DNA from: Empedobacter sedimenti
Lineage (GTDB): Bacteria > Bacteroidota > Bacteroidia > Flavobacteriales > Weeksellaceae
Assembly: GCF_030005555.1 (NCBI RefSeq)
Contig: NZ_JASCQG010000005.1
Coordinates: 112,509 to 176,508, forward strand
Reading direction: 5' to 3'
DNA: 64,000 nt
The translations under genes were made by a program, and so were the position numbers. Of the stretch, positions 54,989 through 63,943 are shown one piece after another; within the stretch, counting starts at the first letter, position 1; every line of letters begins with the position of its first letter. The notes under the pieces were generated by a model. It was not told where the DNA came from. It made no database searches and saw only the letters and a list, made by a program, of their open reading frames with translations.

Positions 54989-55030
54989 AAATTGCTTTCG
55001 ACAAATCTCTATATTTGTTGAAAGCAATTT
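54989..55030 (+). terminator. Long hairpin ending three bases before the thioesterase start, with embedded promoter element
   Basis: 18-bp stem AAATTGCTTTCGACAAAT/ATTTGTTGAAAGCAATTT (one G-T pair), loop CTCTAT. The -7-like TATATTTG at 55010-55017 lies in its loop and 3' arm. It can stop the 54380 transcript while a new one starts near 55024. Confidence 0.65.
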
Positions 55031-55033
55031 TAT

Positions 55034-55456
55034 ATGACGCCAGAAAAAAGAGAATTAGTAGAAGCAAGTTTTAATCGTTCGGAAACCTTAAAATTTTATA
55101 ACGCATCACTTATCGAATGCGAAACGGACTATGTTTCGATCAAAATTCCGAAACAAGAAATGATGACACGTAAACATGGAATGTTTAATGGTGCTATGAT
55201 TGCTTCTTTGGTTGATGTTTCATCTGGTTATGCTGCTGTTTCTCATTATGACGACGATTGCTACGTGGTAACAGTTGAGTTAAAAGTAAATTATTTGCGA
55301 CCTGCTTTGGGTGATTATTTAATCTCAAAAGCCTATGTAATAAAAGGCGGAAAAAAGATAAGTACCATACGCACAGAGATTTTTGTAGTTGACGAAACAA
55401 CGAACAAAGAAACGCATGCTGCTACTTCTTTGGTAACTATGATGAGAATAAAATGA
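55034..55456 (+). CDS. Hotdog-fold PaaI-type thioesterase
   Basis: 140 residues of the PaaI/YigI hotdog family, which hydrolyse acyl- or aryl-CoA thioesters. The core HGMFNGAMIASLVDVSSGYAA carries the His-Gly and the acidic residue (Asp) of the active-site helix; VTVELKVNYLRPA and ISKAYVIKGGKKISTIRTEIFV follow. Overlaps the next gene by four bases (ATGA), so coupled to it. Substrate unknown. Confidence 0.88.
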   Translation: MTPEKRELVEASFNRSETLKFYNASLIECETDYVSIKIPKQEMMTRKHGMFNGAMIASLVDVSSGYAAVSHYDDDCYVVTVELKVNYLRPALGDYLISKAYVIKGGKKISTIRTEIFVVDETTNKETHAATSLVTMMRIK

Positions 55457-55983
55457 TGCAAAATTTTCTTACCATTGATTATTTAGAACACGGAAATGAA
55501 GTACAACAAAATGTGTTTCATCTGTTGAGCAATTATCAAATTTTAGAAAAACTTGACAGATACAAACCTATTGTCGTAGGTACAATTCCGATTGAAATCA
55601 ATATTGAAAATAGTGACATTGATATTATTGGTGAAACCTCTAATTTTGAAGGAGCTAAAAATTATTTAATAGAAAATTTTTCTCATTATCTTGAATTTAA
55701 AATTAATCTACTAACAAGTAATAACGAAATTTGTTTGACATGTAATTTTAGAATTGATGCGTTTGAAATTGAGATTTATTTACAGAATAAGATTCCAACC
55801 GAGCAAAATGCCTATCGACATATACTCATTGAGGCGAAACTACTTGAAAAATTTGACGAATCATTCAAAAACAAAATCATCGAACTTAAAAAGAATGGTT
55901 ACAAAACTGAACCTGCTTTTGCAAAACTTCTTGAGTTAAAAGGTAATCCATATCTCACCTTGTTAGAGTATAAAGTAGATTAA
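55453..55983 (+). CDS. DUF4269 domain-containing protein
   Basis: 176 residues with the nucleotidyltransferase-like signature PIVVGTIPIEINIENSDIDIIGE (two Asp three residues apart after a Gly-Thr) near 38-60 and a conserved end NPYLTLLEY. This matches DUF4269. Whether it transfers nucleotides is unknown. Coupled to the thioesterase gene. Confidence 0.8.
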   Translation: MMQNFLTIDYLEHGNEVQQNVFHLLSNYQILEKLDRYKPIVVGTIPIEINIENSDIDIIGETSNFEGAKNYLIENFSHYLEFKINLLTSNNEICLTCNFRIDAFEIEIYLQNKIPTEQNAYRHILIEAKLLEKFDESFKNKIIELKKNGYKTEPAFAKLLELKGNPYLTLLEYKVD

Positions 55984-56071
55984 ACAGTTTTCTTATAACG
56001 CGATTAATTAATTCAATTCAACTTATTATTTTCTTCTTTTTTGTTGATTTACTTTTATAAAAAATCGCAAA

Positions 56072-56743
56072 ATGAAAATAAGAGAATTACAATTATATAC
56101 AAATGATTTAGAAAAAACGAAATCATTTTATACGACTATTTTAGCTTTTGAGTTGATTGAAGAAAACGAAAATCTGTTTAGCTTACAAGTTGGTTGGACA
56201 AAATTAACTTTTGTAAAATCGGATGAAGAACATATTTATCATTTCAGTTTCTTAGTTTGTAAAAATCAATTCGAAAAGGCATTTGATTGGATACAAAATA
56301 AAACTAAAATCCTAAATACCGATGCTGATCAACAGATTGCAAACTTCGAAAATTGGAATGCACAATCTTTTTATTTCTATGATGGAGCTGGAAATCTTGC
56401 TGAGATAATTACACACAACAATTTAGCCTATGAAAATGACGCAAAATTTGATCAACATTCTATTTTAGGAATTTCTGAAATTGGTTTACCTACGTCCGAT
56501 ATTGAAGCTACCAATCAGTTATTAGAAGAGAAAACAACATCTAAATTCTGGAAAGGAGATTTTGAAACTTTTGGTACTAATGGCTCAGATGAAGGGAAAA
56601 TATTATTACCAAACTATCTAATCAAAACAACTTGGTTTCCTACTAAAACTGCGATTAAACAACATCCATTTGAATTAGTTATTGAAAGTGAAAATCAAAA
56701 ATATCAAATCAATTACTATGATAAAAAACTAAAATTCAACTAA
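56072..56743 (+). CDS. VOC family (glyoxalase/bleomycin-resistance fold) protein
   Basis: 223 residues with two glyoxalase-type modules: MKIRELQLYTNDLEKTKSFYTTIL opening the first, FYFYDGAGNLAEIITHN closing it (metal-ligand Glu), and a second half from about 128 (GISEIGLPTSDIEATNQLL). Cytoplasmic metal-dependent enzyme or binding protein of unknown substrate. Stands alone between DUF4269 and the converging hydrolase. Confidence 0.85.
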   Translation: MKIRELQLYTNDLEKTKSFYTTILAFELIEENENLFSLQVGWTKLTFVKSDEEHIYHFSFLVCKNQFEKAFDWIQNKTKILNTDADQQIANFENWNAQSFYFYDGAGNLAEIITHNNLAYENDAKFDQHSILGISEIGLPTSDIEATNQLLEEKTTSKFWKGDFETFGTNGSDEGKILLPNYLIKTTWFPTKTAIKQHPFELVIESENQKYQINYYDKKLKFN

Positions 56744-56758
56744 TTTTTAGACTCACTT

Positions 56759-57505
56759 TTACTTCAACACTTCTTTCAAAAACAATAGTGTATGTTGCCA
56801 AGCTCTATCTGCCATTACTTTATTGTAATCCGGTGATTCTGGATTGGTAAATGTATGTTTTGAATTTGCGTAAGTAATCATTTGCCAATCTGTTTTTCCT
56901 TCGTTCATTTCAATTACTAAATTCGAAATATCTTCTGGTCTTACAGATTCATCTTCAGCAGGATGTTCAATCAAAACTTTCGTTTTAAGAGGAATATTTT
57001 TTCGAGCCAAATCTTTTGCTAATCCACCATGAACAGAAACTGCACCAACAACAGGTAGTTGTGCACGAGCTGCTTCTAAAGCTCCTGTTCCACCGAAACA
57101 GTAACCAATTACAGCAATTTTACTTGGATCTGCACCAGCTTTGATTAACTCTTTCAATGCTAAATCAATTCTTTTTTGATAAGCTATATAATCAGACTTA
57201 TATTTTCCTGCAATTTTAGCTGCAACGGCATTATCTGTGGGAGTATTTCCTTCACCATAAATATCTGCAACAAACGCAATATAACCTTCTTTTGCTAAAT
57301 CTATTGCGGCTTGTCTTGCTTCGTTATCAGCTCCTTTCCAAGCGGGTAAAATCAAAACTCCTGGACTTTTCTTTGTTGTATTATCGGTTACTAAACCATT
57401 CAATTTTTGCGAACCATCTTTATATACAATTTGTTTTAAATTTTGTGCATTTGTCGTATTCATCATCAATATAATTAAAGCGAAACATTGTAATACATTT
57501 TTCAT
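56759..57505 (-). CDS. Secreted dienelactone-hydrolase family protein
   Basis: 248 residues, signal peptide ending NTTNAQ, then an alpha/beta hydrolase with nucleophile Cys136 in GYCFGG, acidic residue near HPAEDESVRPED and His in SKHTFTNPE, the Cys-Asp-His triad of dienelactone hydrolases. The exported location suggests a role outside the cytoplasm on an ester or lactone. Monocistronic. Confidence 0.9.
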   Translation of the reverse strand: MKNVLQCFALIILMMNTTNAQNLKQIVYKDGSQKLNGLVTDNTTKKSPGVLILPAWKGADNEARQAAIDLAKEGYIAFVADIYGEGNTPTDNAVAAKIAGKYKSDYIAYQKRIDLALKELIKAGADPSKIAVIGYCFGGTGALEAARAQLPVVGAVSVHGGLAKDLARKNIPLKTKVLIEHPAEDESVRPEDISNLVIEMNEGKTDWQMITYANSKHTFTNPESPDYNKVMADRAWQHTLLFLKEVLK

Positions 57506-57585
57506 TTTCTAAATAATTTAGAACATTAAGATAAAAAGAACTATTTTTATAAATAACATTCAATCAAATATTTAACATAAAAGTT

Positions 57586-57825
57586 ATGGAACTGATTACT
57601 TTAAAAACATTTGAAAGCCCGATAGAAGCACACATTCTACGCTCTAAATTAGAAAGTGAAAATATTGAAGCCTTTATTTTTGATGAACTATCTGTTGGTA
57701 TTAATTTTTATTTATCAAATGCAATGGGAGGAGTAAAAGTTAAAATTAGAAAAGAAGATTCAGAAAGAGCTTTGAATGTTTTAAAAGAAATTGAAGAAAA
57801 CGGGTTGTATGAAGACGATATATAA
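57586..57825 (+). CDS. DUF2007 domain small protein
   Basis: 79 residues: ELITLKTFESPIEAHILRSKLESENIEAF opens a beta-alpha-beta ferredoxin-like unit and GGVKVKIRKEDSERALNVL closes it, as in DUF2007, described as putative signal-transducing proteins. Function unknown. Divergent from the hydrolase gene. Confidence 0.82.
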   Translation: MELITLKTFESPIEAHILRSKLESENIEAFIFDELSVGINFYLSNAMGGVKVKIRKEDSERALNVLKEIEENGLYEDDI

Positions 57826-57830
57826 ATAAA

Positions 57831-57860
57831 AAAGAACGACAATTTCTTGCCGTTCTTTAT
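57831..57860. terminator. Intrinsic terminator between DUF2007 gene and fabH
   Basis: Arms AAAGAACG and CGTTCTTT with partial pairing in the 12-base interior; T and A runs at either side. Moderate. Confidence 0.65.
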
Positions 57861-57886
57861 GAACAAAAATATATGATTTTTATTGA

Positions 57887-58885
57887 TTAAATTGTCCAAC
57901 GCAATAAGCTTGCTCCCCAAGAGAAACCTGCTCCAAAGGCTGTCAACATCAATAAATCTCCTTTCTTTAATTTTGAAGTATTTTCCCACATACAAAGTGG
58001 TATAGTAGCGGCAATTGTGTTTCCGTAATGTTCAATATTAACCAAAGTTTTTCCTTCTTCAATGTTAATCTCATTACCAACAGCATCAATAATTCGTTTG
58101 TTTGCCTGATGTGGAACTAACCAATTTACATTTTCTACAGTAAAATCATTTCGTTTCAACACATTAAGACAAGTATCACTCATTGATTGAATTGCATTCT
58201 TGAAAACAACTTTACCATCTTGTTTGATATAACGTTTTTCGTCTACCAATAATTGAGAACTTGCAGGATACAAAGATCCTCCTCCTTCAATATTTAAAAA
58301 CTCTTTTCCAGTACCGTTACTCAGTAACAAAGCGTCTAAAATTCCTTCTTCGTTTGTAGGCTCTAGCCAAACAACACCAGCTCCATCTCCGAACAAAATG
58401 TTTGTAGAACGATCTTTGATATCAACATACGCACTGATTTTATCTGCACCGATAACCAAAACATTTTTGTAACGTCTGCTTTCAATCAACGAAGCTCCCA
58501 TGTCCAACGCGTACAAAAATCCTGAACAAGCTGCATTCATATCAAAAGCCCAAACATTCTCTATTCCTAACTTTTCGCACACAATATTTGCCGTTGCTGG
58601 CATCAACATATCAGGTGTAGAAGTTGCGACGATTAAAGCATCAACTTGCTTTAAATCCTTATTGTAAGTTTTTACTAGGTTCTCAATTGCACTAACTGCC
58701 ATGTCCGAAGTTGCTAAACCTTCGTCCAAAATACGACGCTCTTTAATACCAGTGCGTTTTACAATCCACTCATCAGAAGTTTCTGTAACCTTCTCTAAAT
58801 CAGAATTTGTTCTTTTATTTTCAGGCACATAACCTCCAATTGCTGAGATTTGCGCGTATATTTTTTTTGTAAAATCTACCTCCAT
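57887..58885 (-). CDS. fabH: 3-oxoacyl-ACP synthase III
   Basis: Starts fatty-acid chains by joining an acyl-CoA primer to malonyl-ACP. Thiolase fold with Cys120 in NAACSGFLYAL, His259 in VPHQAN and Asn289 in EHYGNT, the full triad. The ATG at 58885 (MEVDFTKKIYAQ, 332 aa) is preferred: a minus-strand -7 element TAAATTTG at 58943-58950 would fall at the start of the longer frame. Next upstream is an AraC gene on the same strand. In this phylum the primer is often branched. Confidence 0.94.
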   Translation of the reverse strand: MEVDFTKKIYAQISAIGGYVPENKRTNSDLEKVTETSDEWIVKRTGIKERRILDEGLATSDMAVSAIENLVKTYNKDLKQVDALIVATSTPDMLMPATANIVCEKLGIENVWAFDMNAACSGFLYALDMGASLIESRRYKNVLVIGADKISAYVDIKDRSTNILFGDGAGVVWLEPTNEEGILDALLLSNGTGKEFLNIEGGGSLYPASSQLLVDEKRYIKQDGKVVFKNAIQSMSDTCLNVLKRNDFTVENVNWLVPHQANKRIIDAVGNEINIEEGKTLVNIEHYGNTIAATIPLCMWENTSKLKKGDLLMLTAFGAGFSWGASLLRWTI

Positions 58886-59060
58886 AAAATTCTTTTCATC
58901 TAAACTTATTTTTACGTCATAGATAAAAAAGACGCATCTAAACAAATTTATGCTACAAAGGTCGATTCATTTTAACAATTTAAGTTAGCGAAATAAACGG
59001 AATAATATGTCAAAAAGACGCATTATTATATTTTTATAAAAACCATTGATCTATATCAAT

Positions 59061-59951
59061 TTAAGAAGCTTTGAAAACAGAAGGTGACATTGATGTATAA
59101 TTTTTAAAGAACTTACTAAACACAGAAGTATCTACAAAATTGAGATCTGTCACGACATCTGACACACTATATTTAGGATTCTTCAATAATACTTTCGCTT
59201 CTAAAATAATTGCTTCAGCAATAATCTGTTTGGGTGATTTATTAAATACTTCAACAATAATTTTAGTTAAGTGTTTACGACTAATAAACATTTCATCTGC
59301 ATAAAATTGTACATTCCGCTGACGTTTAAAATGTGTAGAAACCAGATACAAAAACTGTTTGGCTAATTCTTCTTTCCTAACCTCTTTTATTGTACTTTTC
59401 GCCTTAACAGCTCGATTATAGAAATCTCCCATCTCGTACATCAAGACTGAAAAATGGTGAAGTACAAGATCTTTTGCAAAAAGATTGTCATTCTTTATCG
59501 TGTACTTACTAATTTTATTCAAATTATAACGCATATCTCGCACAACTTTTTTATCTAACGAAATGATTTTAGGATATTTAGAAGAAAGGAATTCAACCAA
59601 ATTGTTGGACTTCACATGAAAACCAGCTTCAATAATTAAATCTGAATCGATAAAAATTGCTTGTACCGAAAAATCATCTGAATGTTCTATAATCTCGAAC
59701 AGCTGACTTGGCAAAACAATGATAATATCATCCCGCTTAATCAAAGTTGGTTCAAGATTAACTGTAATTTCACATGTTCCTTTTGTAATTAATATCAAAC
59801 CAAGCGATGTAAACTTATAAGGTTTATGCTTTACAAAATAATAATTGTTCTCTGGTCCAACATCAAAAATAGCTAACCTCCTATCTGTTACTTCCTCTTT
59901 ATAAGTTCTTAAGATATTATCAATCGAATAAAGTTGAATATATTCACTCAT
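59061..59951 (-). CDS. AraC family transcriptional regulator
   Basis: 296 residues. N-terminal cupin-like sensor (about 20-130, with ILITKGTCEITVNLEPTLIKRDDIIIVLPSQ in two strands) and a C-terminal AraC DNA-binding domain (about 200-296: MFISRKHLTKIIVEVFNKSPKQII, then SVSDVVTDLNFVDTSVFSKFFKN). Separated by 102 bases from the 2-hydroxyacid dehydrogenase gene upstream. Target unknown; fabH or the dehydrogenase are possible. Confidence 0.92.
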   Translation of the reverse strand: MSEYIQLYSIDNILRTYKEEVTDRRLAIFDVGPENNYYFVKHKPYKFTSLGLILITKGTCEITVNLEPTLIKRDDIIIVLPSQLFEIIEHSDDFSVQAIFIDSDLIIEAGFHVKSNNLVEFLSSKYPKIISLDKKVVRDMRYNLNKISKYTIKNDNLFAKDLVLHHFSVLMYEMGDFYNRAVKAKSTIKEVRKEELAKQFLYLVSTHFKRQRNVQFYADEMFISRKHLTKIIVEVFNKSPKQIIAEAIILEAKVLLKNPKYSVSDVVTDLNFVDTSVFSKFFKNYTSMSPSVFKAS

Positions 59952-60053
59952 TTTTTTTAAGTCTAAAAAGCAAGTACAATGTTAATCGATTTTTTTGACA
60001 ACCAAAAATATACAAGCGTCTTTTTAACCTATATAAGCGTCATTTTGTAAAAA

Positions 60054-60980
60054 CTAGTAACCTCTTTCTAAAGAAACCACATTCAACAAACTTTTGTTGT
60101 TTTTCATCTTTTTATAGTTTTCAGCAACTTGTTGTAAAGCTGTTGTTGCATTCGTAACACTCGCAATATGAGGAGTTACATAAACATTTTCATTCGACCA
60201 AAACGGATGATTTTCTGGCAATGGCTCCTCTATAAAAACATCTAAATAAGCTTCTTTTATTTGCTTTTCTTCAATTGATATTATTAAATCCTTTTCAACT
60301 AAATGCGCTCCACGACCAACATTAATCAATACTGTATTAACTGAACATTGTGCAAAAAAATCTTTATTTAGAATTCCTTCTGTATTATCTGTCAAAGGCA
60401 AAATATTGACGATAAAATTAGTATTAGAAATCGCAGCTTTCAAGCCTTCTTTTCCAGCAAAAGATTCTACTCCATTTATATTTTTAGTCGAATTCGACCA
60501 ACCTTTGACTTGAAAACCTAACGCAACAAATTGCTCTGCTACTAACTTTCCGATTTCACCTAATCCTAATATTGTAATTGTTGTTTCCTTGATATTTTGA
60601 TACGTATTTGGCTTCCACTCTTTACGAATTTGGTCTTTATAATACGTCAACAAATTTTTCATTGAAGTCATAACACAAGCCAAAACATGTTCAAACATTT
60701 CTTGCTTCAAAGCAGGATCAACAATACGTGTCACTTTTATTGAATCTGGTATTTTGGTATGCAACAAATGATCAATTCCAGCTCCAACAGATTGCACAAC
60801 TTTTAGATTTGGAAATTCAGCCACATAATTTCTGTGCGGTTTCCAAGTTGCAATAAATTCTACATCTTCTGGATTTGAGATATTCGGATAGACTTCAACT
60901 TTCGTATCTGGCAATAATTCTTGCAAATTTCTTTGCCATTCTTCTGTTGGTTTTTGATTAAATATTAAGGCTACACTCAT
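60054..60980 (-). CDS. NAD(P)-dependent 2-hydroxyacid dehydrogenase (GhrA-like)
   Basis: 308 residues. Rossmann motif LGLGEIGKLVAEQF near 145-158; catalytic set Arg in NVGRGAHLV, Glu in FIEEPLPENHPFW and His in TPHIASVTNA. Resembles glyoxylate/hydroxypyruvate reductase A, which would reduce glyoxylate, but specificity is not proven. A -7-like TAAATTTG on the minus strand at 60999-61006. Confidence 0.9.
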   Translation of the reverse strand: MSVALIFNQKPTEEWQRNLQELLPDTKVEVYPNISNPEDVEFIATWKPHRNYVAEFPNLKVVQSVGAGIDHLLHTKIPDSIKVTRIVDPALKQEMFEHVLACVMTSMKNLLTYYKDQIRKEWKPNTYQNIKETTITILGLGEIGKLVAEQFVALGFQVKGWSNSTKNINGVESFAGKEGLKAAISNTNFIVNILPLTDNTEGILNKDFFAQCSVNTVLINVGRGAHLVEKDLIISIEEKQIKEAYLDVFIEEPLPENHPFWSNENVYVTPHIASVTNATTALQQVAENYKKMKNNKSLLNVVSLERGY

Positions 60981-61035
60981 AATTGATTACTTTTAAAACA
61001 AATTTAAATAACTCCAAATTAATCACACATTGAAT

Positions 61036-61064
61036 TTGACGATTTGTCAGATTTCTTACATTTG
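61036..61064 (+). promoter_or_regulatory. Promoter of the M3 oligopeptidase gene
   Basis: TTG (61036-61038), 18-nt spacer, TACATTTG (61057-61064); start near 61071, leader about 50 nt. Confidence 0.65.
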
Positions 61065-61121
61065 GATTAGAATTTGAAAGAGTTTAAACAACTATATTTT
61101 AACTAAAAAAATACACTATAA

Positions 61122-63149
61122 ATGGCAAATCCGTTATTAGAAAAATTTGAAACACCTTTTGAAAGTGCTCCTTTTTCTAAAATCAAAAATGAAGATTACA
61201 AACCTGCTTTTATCCAATCAATAAAAGAAGCGAAAGCAGAAATAGATGCAATTACTGCGAATCCTGAAGCACCAACTTTTGCAAATACAATTGAAGCAAT
61301 GGAACTTTCTAGTGAAAAATTAGGACGAATTTCTTCTATTTTTTTCAACCTTAATTCTGCTGAAACGAATGATGAAATTCAAGAAATTGCGCAAGAAGTT
61401 TCGCCTTTATTATCTGAATTTGGAAATGATGTTCGCTTAAATCAAGATTTATTTGAACGAATTAAAGTCGTTTATAATCAAAAGGATTCGTTGAATTTAA
61501 CCGATGAGCAAGCTTATTTGCTAGAAAAAAAATACAAAGGTTTTTCGAGAAATGGTGCAAATCTAAACGAAGAAGACAAAAATAAATTACGTGAAATTGA
61601 CAAGCAATTAGCAATGCTTTCTTTGCAATTTGGGCAAAATGTTTTAGCTGAAACAAATGCATACGAATTGATTATTACTGATGAAAATGATTTGAAAGGT
61701 TTACCTCAATATGCGATTGATCAAGCAAAAGCTGATGCAGAACAAAAAAATCACGAAGGTTGGTTGATTACGTTGCAAGCACCAAGCTATATTCCGTTTA
61801 TGCAATACGCAGAAAACCGTGAATTGAGAGAAAAATTGTTTAGAGCAAATGGTGTAAAAGCTTATCAAAATAATGAATTTAACAACGAAGAAAATGTCAA
61901 AAGCATTGTAAAACTTCGTCACGAACGTGCTAAAATATTAGGTTATAAAACGCATGCTGATTATGTTTTGGAAGAACGTATGGCTAAAACACCTACGACA
62001 GTTTTAGATTTCTTGAATGATTTATTAATGAAAGCAAAACCATTTGCTGAAAAAGAAATTGAGGAATTAACTGCATTTGCAAAAGAAACTGATGAGATTG
62101 ATACATTGCAACGTTGGGATCATGCGTATTATGCTGAAAAATTAAAACAGAAAAAATTCAGTCTTTCTGACGAAGAATTGAAACCCTATTTTCAGTTAGA
62201 AAATGTGATTCAAGGAGCTTTTGATGTGGCAACAAAATTATATGGAATTACGTTTAAAGAAATTCACAACATAGATAAATACAACAATGAAGTAACAACT
62301 TATGAAGTTCTAGATAAAAATGGTGCATTCTTAAGTTTATTATATGCAGACTTTTTCCCGCGTGCAGGAAAACGCCCTGGTGCTTGGATGACAAGTTATA
62401 AAGAAGCTTCAAACGTAAATAAAAATACCAAACGTCCACACGTTTCGATTGTTTGTAATTTTACAAAACCAACGAAAGACACGCCATCATTATTGACATT
62501 TCAGGAAGTGACAACATTATTCCACGAGTTTGGACATGCGCTACACGGAATGTTACCAAATACAACGTACGAAAGTCTTTCTGGAACAAATGTTTATTGG
62601 GATTTTGTTGAATTACCCTCTCAATTTTACGAAAACTTCTGTTACGAACCAGAAGCTTTAAAATTATTTGCAAAACATTATCAAACAGGAGAAATTATTC
62701 CGCAAGAATTAATTGAAAAAGTAAAAGCTTCTTCAAGTTTTATGGAAGGTTATCAAACTGTCCGTCAATTGAGTTTTGGATTATTGGATATGGCTTATCA
62801 TGCAAATGATTTGGCTGAAATTAATGATTTACAACAATTTGAAAAAGAAACTTTCAAACAAACAGAGTTGTATCCAGAAATTGATAATAATATGATGAGT
62901 ACATCCTTCTCTCATATTTTTCAAGGTGGATATTCATCTGGTTATTATTCATATAAATGGGCCGAAGTTTTGGATGCAGATGCCTTTGCATTTTTCCAAG
63001 AAACTGGAATTTTTAATCCAGAAACAGCTCAAAAATTCTATAAACTTTTATCATCTGGTGGAACGGTAGAACCGATGAAATTGTACGAAGAATTTAGAGG
63101 TCATAAACCAACAGCAGATGCTTTATTAAAGCGTGCTGGATTAGTATAA
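61122..63149 (+). CDS. M3 family oligopeptidase (Dcp/OpdA type)
   Basis: 675 residues. Cytosolic zinc oligopeptidase with H468EFGH472 in TTLFHEFGHALHGM and a downstream zinc Glu in the following helix; FADFFPRAGKRPGAWMTSY-type segment YADFFPRAGKRPGAW is typical of Dcp/OpdA. N-terminal helical cap (PLLEKFETPFESAPFSKI). No signal peptide. Completes the set of peptidases in this window. Distinguishing dipeptidyl carboxypeptidase from oligopeptidase A is not safe here. Confidence 0.94.
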   Translation: MANPLLEKFETPFESAPFSKIKNEDYKPAFIQSIKEAKAEIDAITANPEAPTFANTIEAMELSSEKLGRISSIFFNLNSAETNDEIQEIAQEVSPLLSEFGNDVRLNQDLFERIKVVYNQKDSLNLTDEQAYLLEKKYKGFSRNGANLNEEDKNKLREIDKQLAMLSLQFGQNVLAETNAYELIITDENDLKGLPQYAIDQAKADAEQKNHEGWLITLQAPSYIPFMQYAENRELREKLFRANGVKAYQNNEFNNEENVKSIVKLRHERAKILGYKTHADYVLEERMAKTPTTVLDFLNDLLMKAKPFAEKEIEELTAFAKETDEIDTLQRWDHAYYAEKLKQKKFSLSDEELKPYFQLENVIQGAFDVATKLYGITFKEIHNIDKYNNEVTTYEVLDKNGAFLSLLYADFFPRAGKRPGAWMTSYKEASNVNKNTKRPHVSIVCNFTKPTKDTPSLLTFQEVTTLFHEFGHALHGMLPNTTYESLSGTNVYWDFVELPSQFYENFCYEPEALKLFAKHYQTGEIIPQELIEKVKASSSFMEGYQTVRQLSFGLLDMAYHANDLAEINDLQQFEKETFKQTELYPEIDNNMMSTSFSHIFQGGYSSGYYSYKWAEVLDADAFAFFQETGIFNPETAQKFYKLLSSGGTVEPMKLYEEFRGHKPTADALLKRAGLV

Positions 63150-63153
63150 ATTG

Positions 63154-63187
63154 AAAGCCGATTACTTTTTGTAATCGGCTTTTTTTA
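63154..63187. terminator. Bidirectional intrinsic terminator
   Basis: 12-bp stem AAAGCCGATTAC/GTAATCGGCTTT with a five-T loop and T tail; overlaps the last codon of the converging GNAT gene. Confidence 0.88.
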
Positions 63188-63697
63188 TAGTATTTTTTGG
63201 AAAGCTTTTCTTATTCCTCCTCCAAAATTAACTTCTCCACAATAAATATAATCTAACTTATCAAATACTCGCAGCATAGCTATATTATCAAAATTTGTAT
63301 CAACTTTAATAGAATGTATATCCTTCTCCAAAGCTATGTTCTCAATTTCTTGCATAGTCCAAGTTCCCAATCCTTTAATAGTAATATCTTGTGCAACAGC
63401 TAATCGATGCATGACGATATAAGGATCATCATTTAGCCATTTACCTTCAATTGCTGTGTAAGCAGGTTCTATTTCATCAATAATCGCAACATATCCAATA
63501 ATTGAATTTTCATTATTTACAATTACATTACCAAAACCATTAGAGATATCATCCTCTATAATTTCCAAATTTGGATACCCATCTTGCCATTGATTACTAC
63601 CTTCATTTTTACGTTTGAGAATTGCTTGTTGAATAACATTCCATATTTCTAAAAAATCATTTATTGTCGCTTGTCTTAGAAAAATTGTATTTAACAT
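63185..63697 (-). CDS. GNAT family N-acetyltransferase
   Basis: 170 residues of the Gcn5-related fold: TINDFLEIWNVIQQAILKR at the N-terminus, IIGYVAIIDEIEPAY, then the acetyl-CoA pyrophosphate-binding region HRLAVAQDITIKGLGTWTMQEIE (loop V-x-x-x-x-x-G-x-G) and a final FDKLDYIYCGEVNF. Substrate unknown. Between the M3 gene and the rRNA operon. Confidence 0.88.
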   Translation of the reverse strand: MLNTIFLRQATINDFLEIWNVIQQAILKRKNEGSNQWQDGYPNLEIIEDDISNGFGNVIVNNENSIIGYVAIIDEIEPAYTAIEGKWLNDDPYIVMHRLAVAQDITIKGLGTWTMQEIENIALEKDIHSIKVDTNFDNIAMLRVFDKLDYIYCGEVNFGGGIRKAFQKIL

Positions 63698-63848
63698 ATT
63701 TTTTTAATGCAAGTTAGTTCTTAAATCATTATTTATCTTAAAACTTGTTTTAAAAGAATAATAGTATATTGAAATTCAAAACGCAGCGGAGTCGAAGGGC
63801 AAGTCCCTTTGGATTATAGGGATGTCTGAAGTATTACGTTTTATGTTA

Positions 63849-63886
63849 TACATTTTACTTTGTACATTTTACTTAATACATTTTAC
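63849..63886. repeat. Short tandem repeat, three units of 14 bp
   Basis: TACATTTTACTT occurs at 63849 and 63863 and its first ten bases again at 63877, with two-base spacers. Just before it, at 63795-63809, is a small hairpin AAGGG/CCCTT in a GCAGCGGAGTCGAAGG context. No gene seen in 63698-63901. Confidence 0.7.
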
Positions 63887-63901
63887 AAAAACAATAACCA
63901 C

Positions 63902-63934
63902 AAAAAAAGCCTCAAGTTATTCACTTGAGGCTTT
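63902..63934 (-). terminator. rRNA operon terminator
   Basis: 12-bp stem AAAGCCTCAAGT/ACTTGAGGCTTT, loop TATTC, U run on the minus strand, directly after the 5S gene. Confidence 0.9.
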
Positions 63935-63943
63935 CAATAAAAA

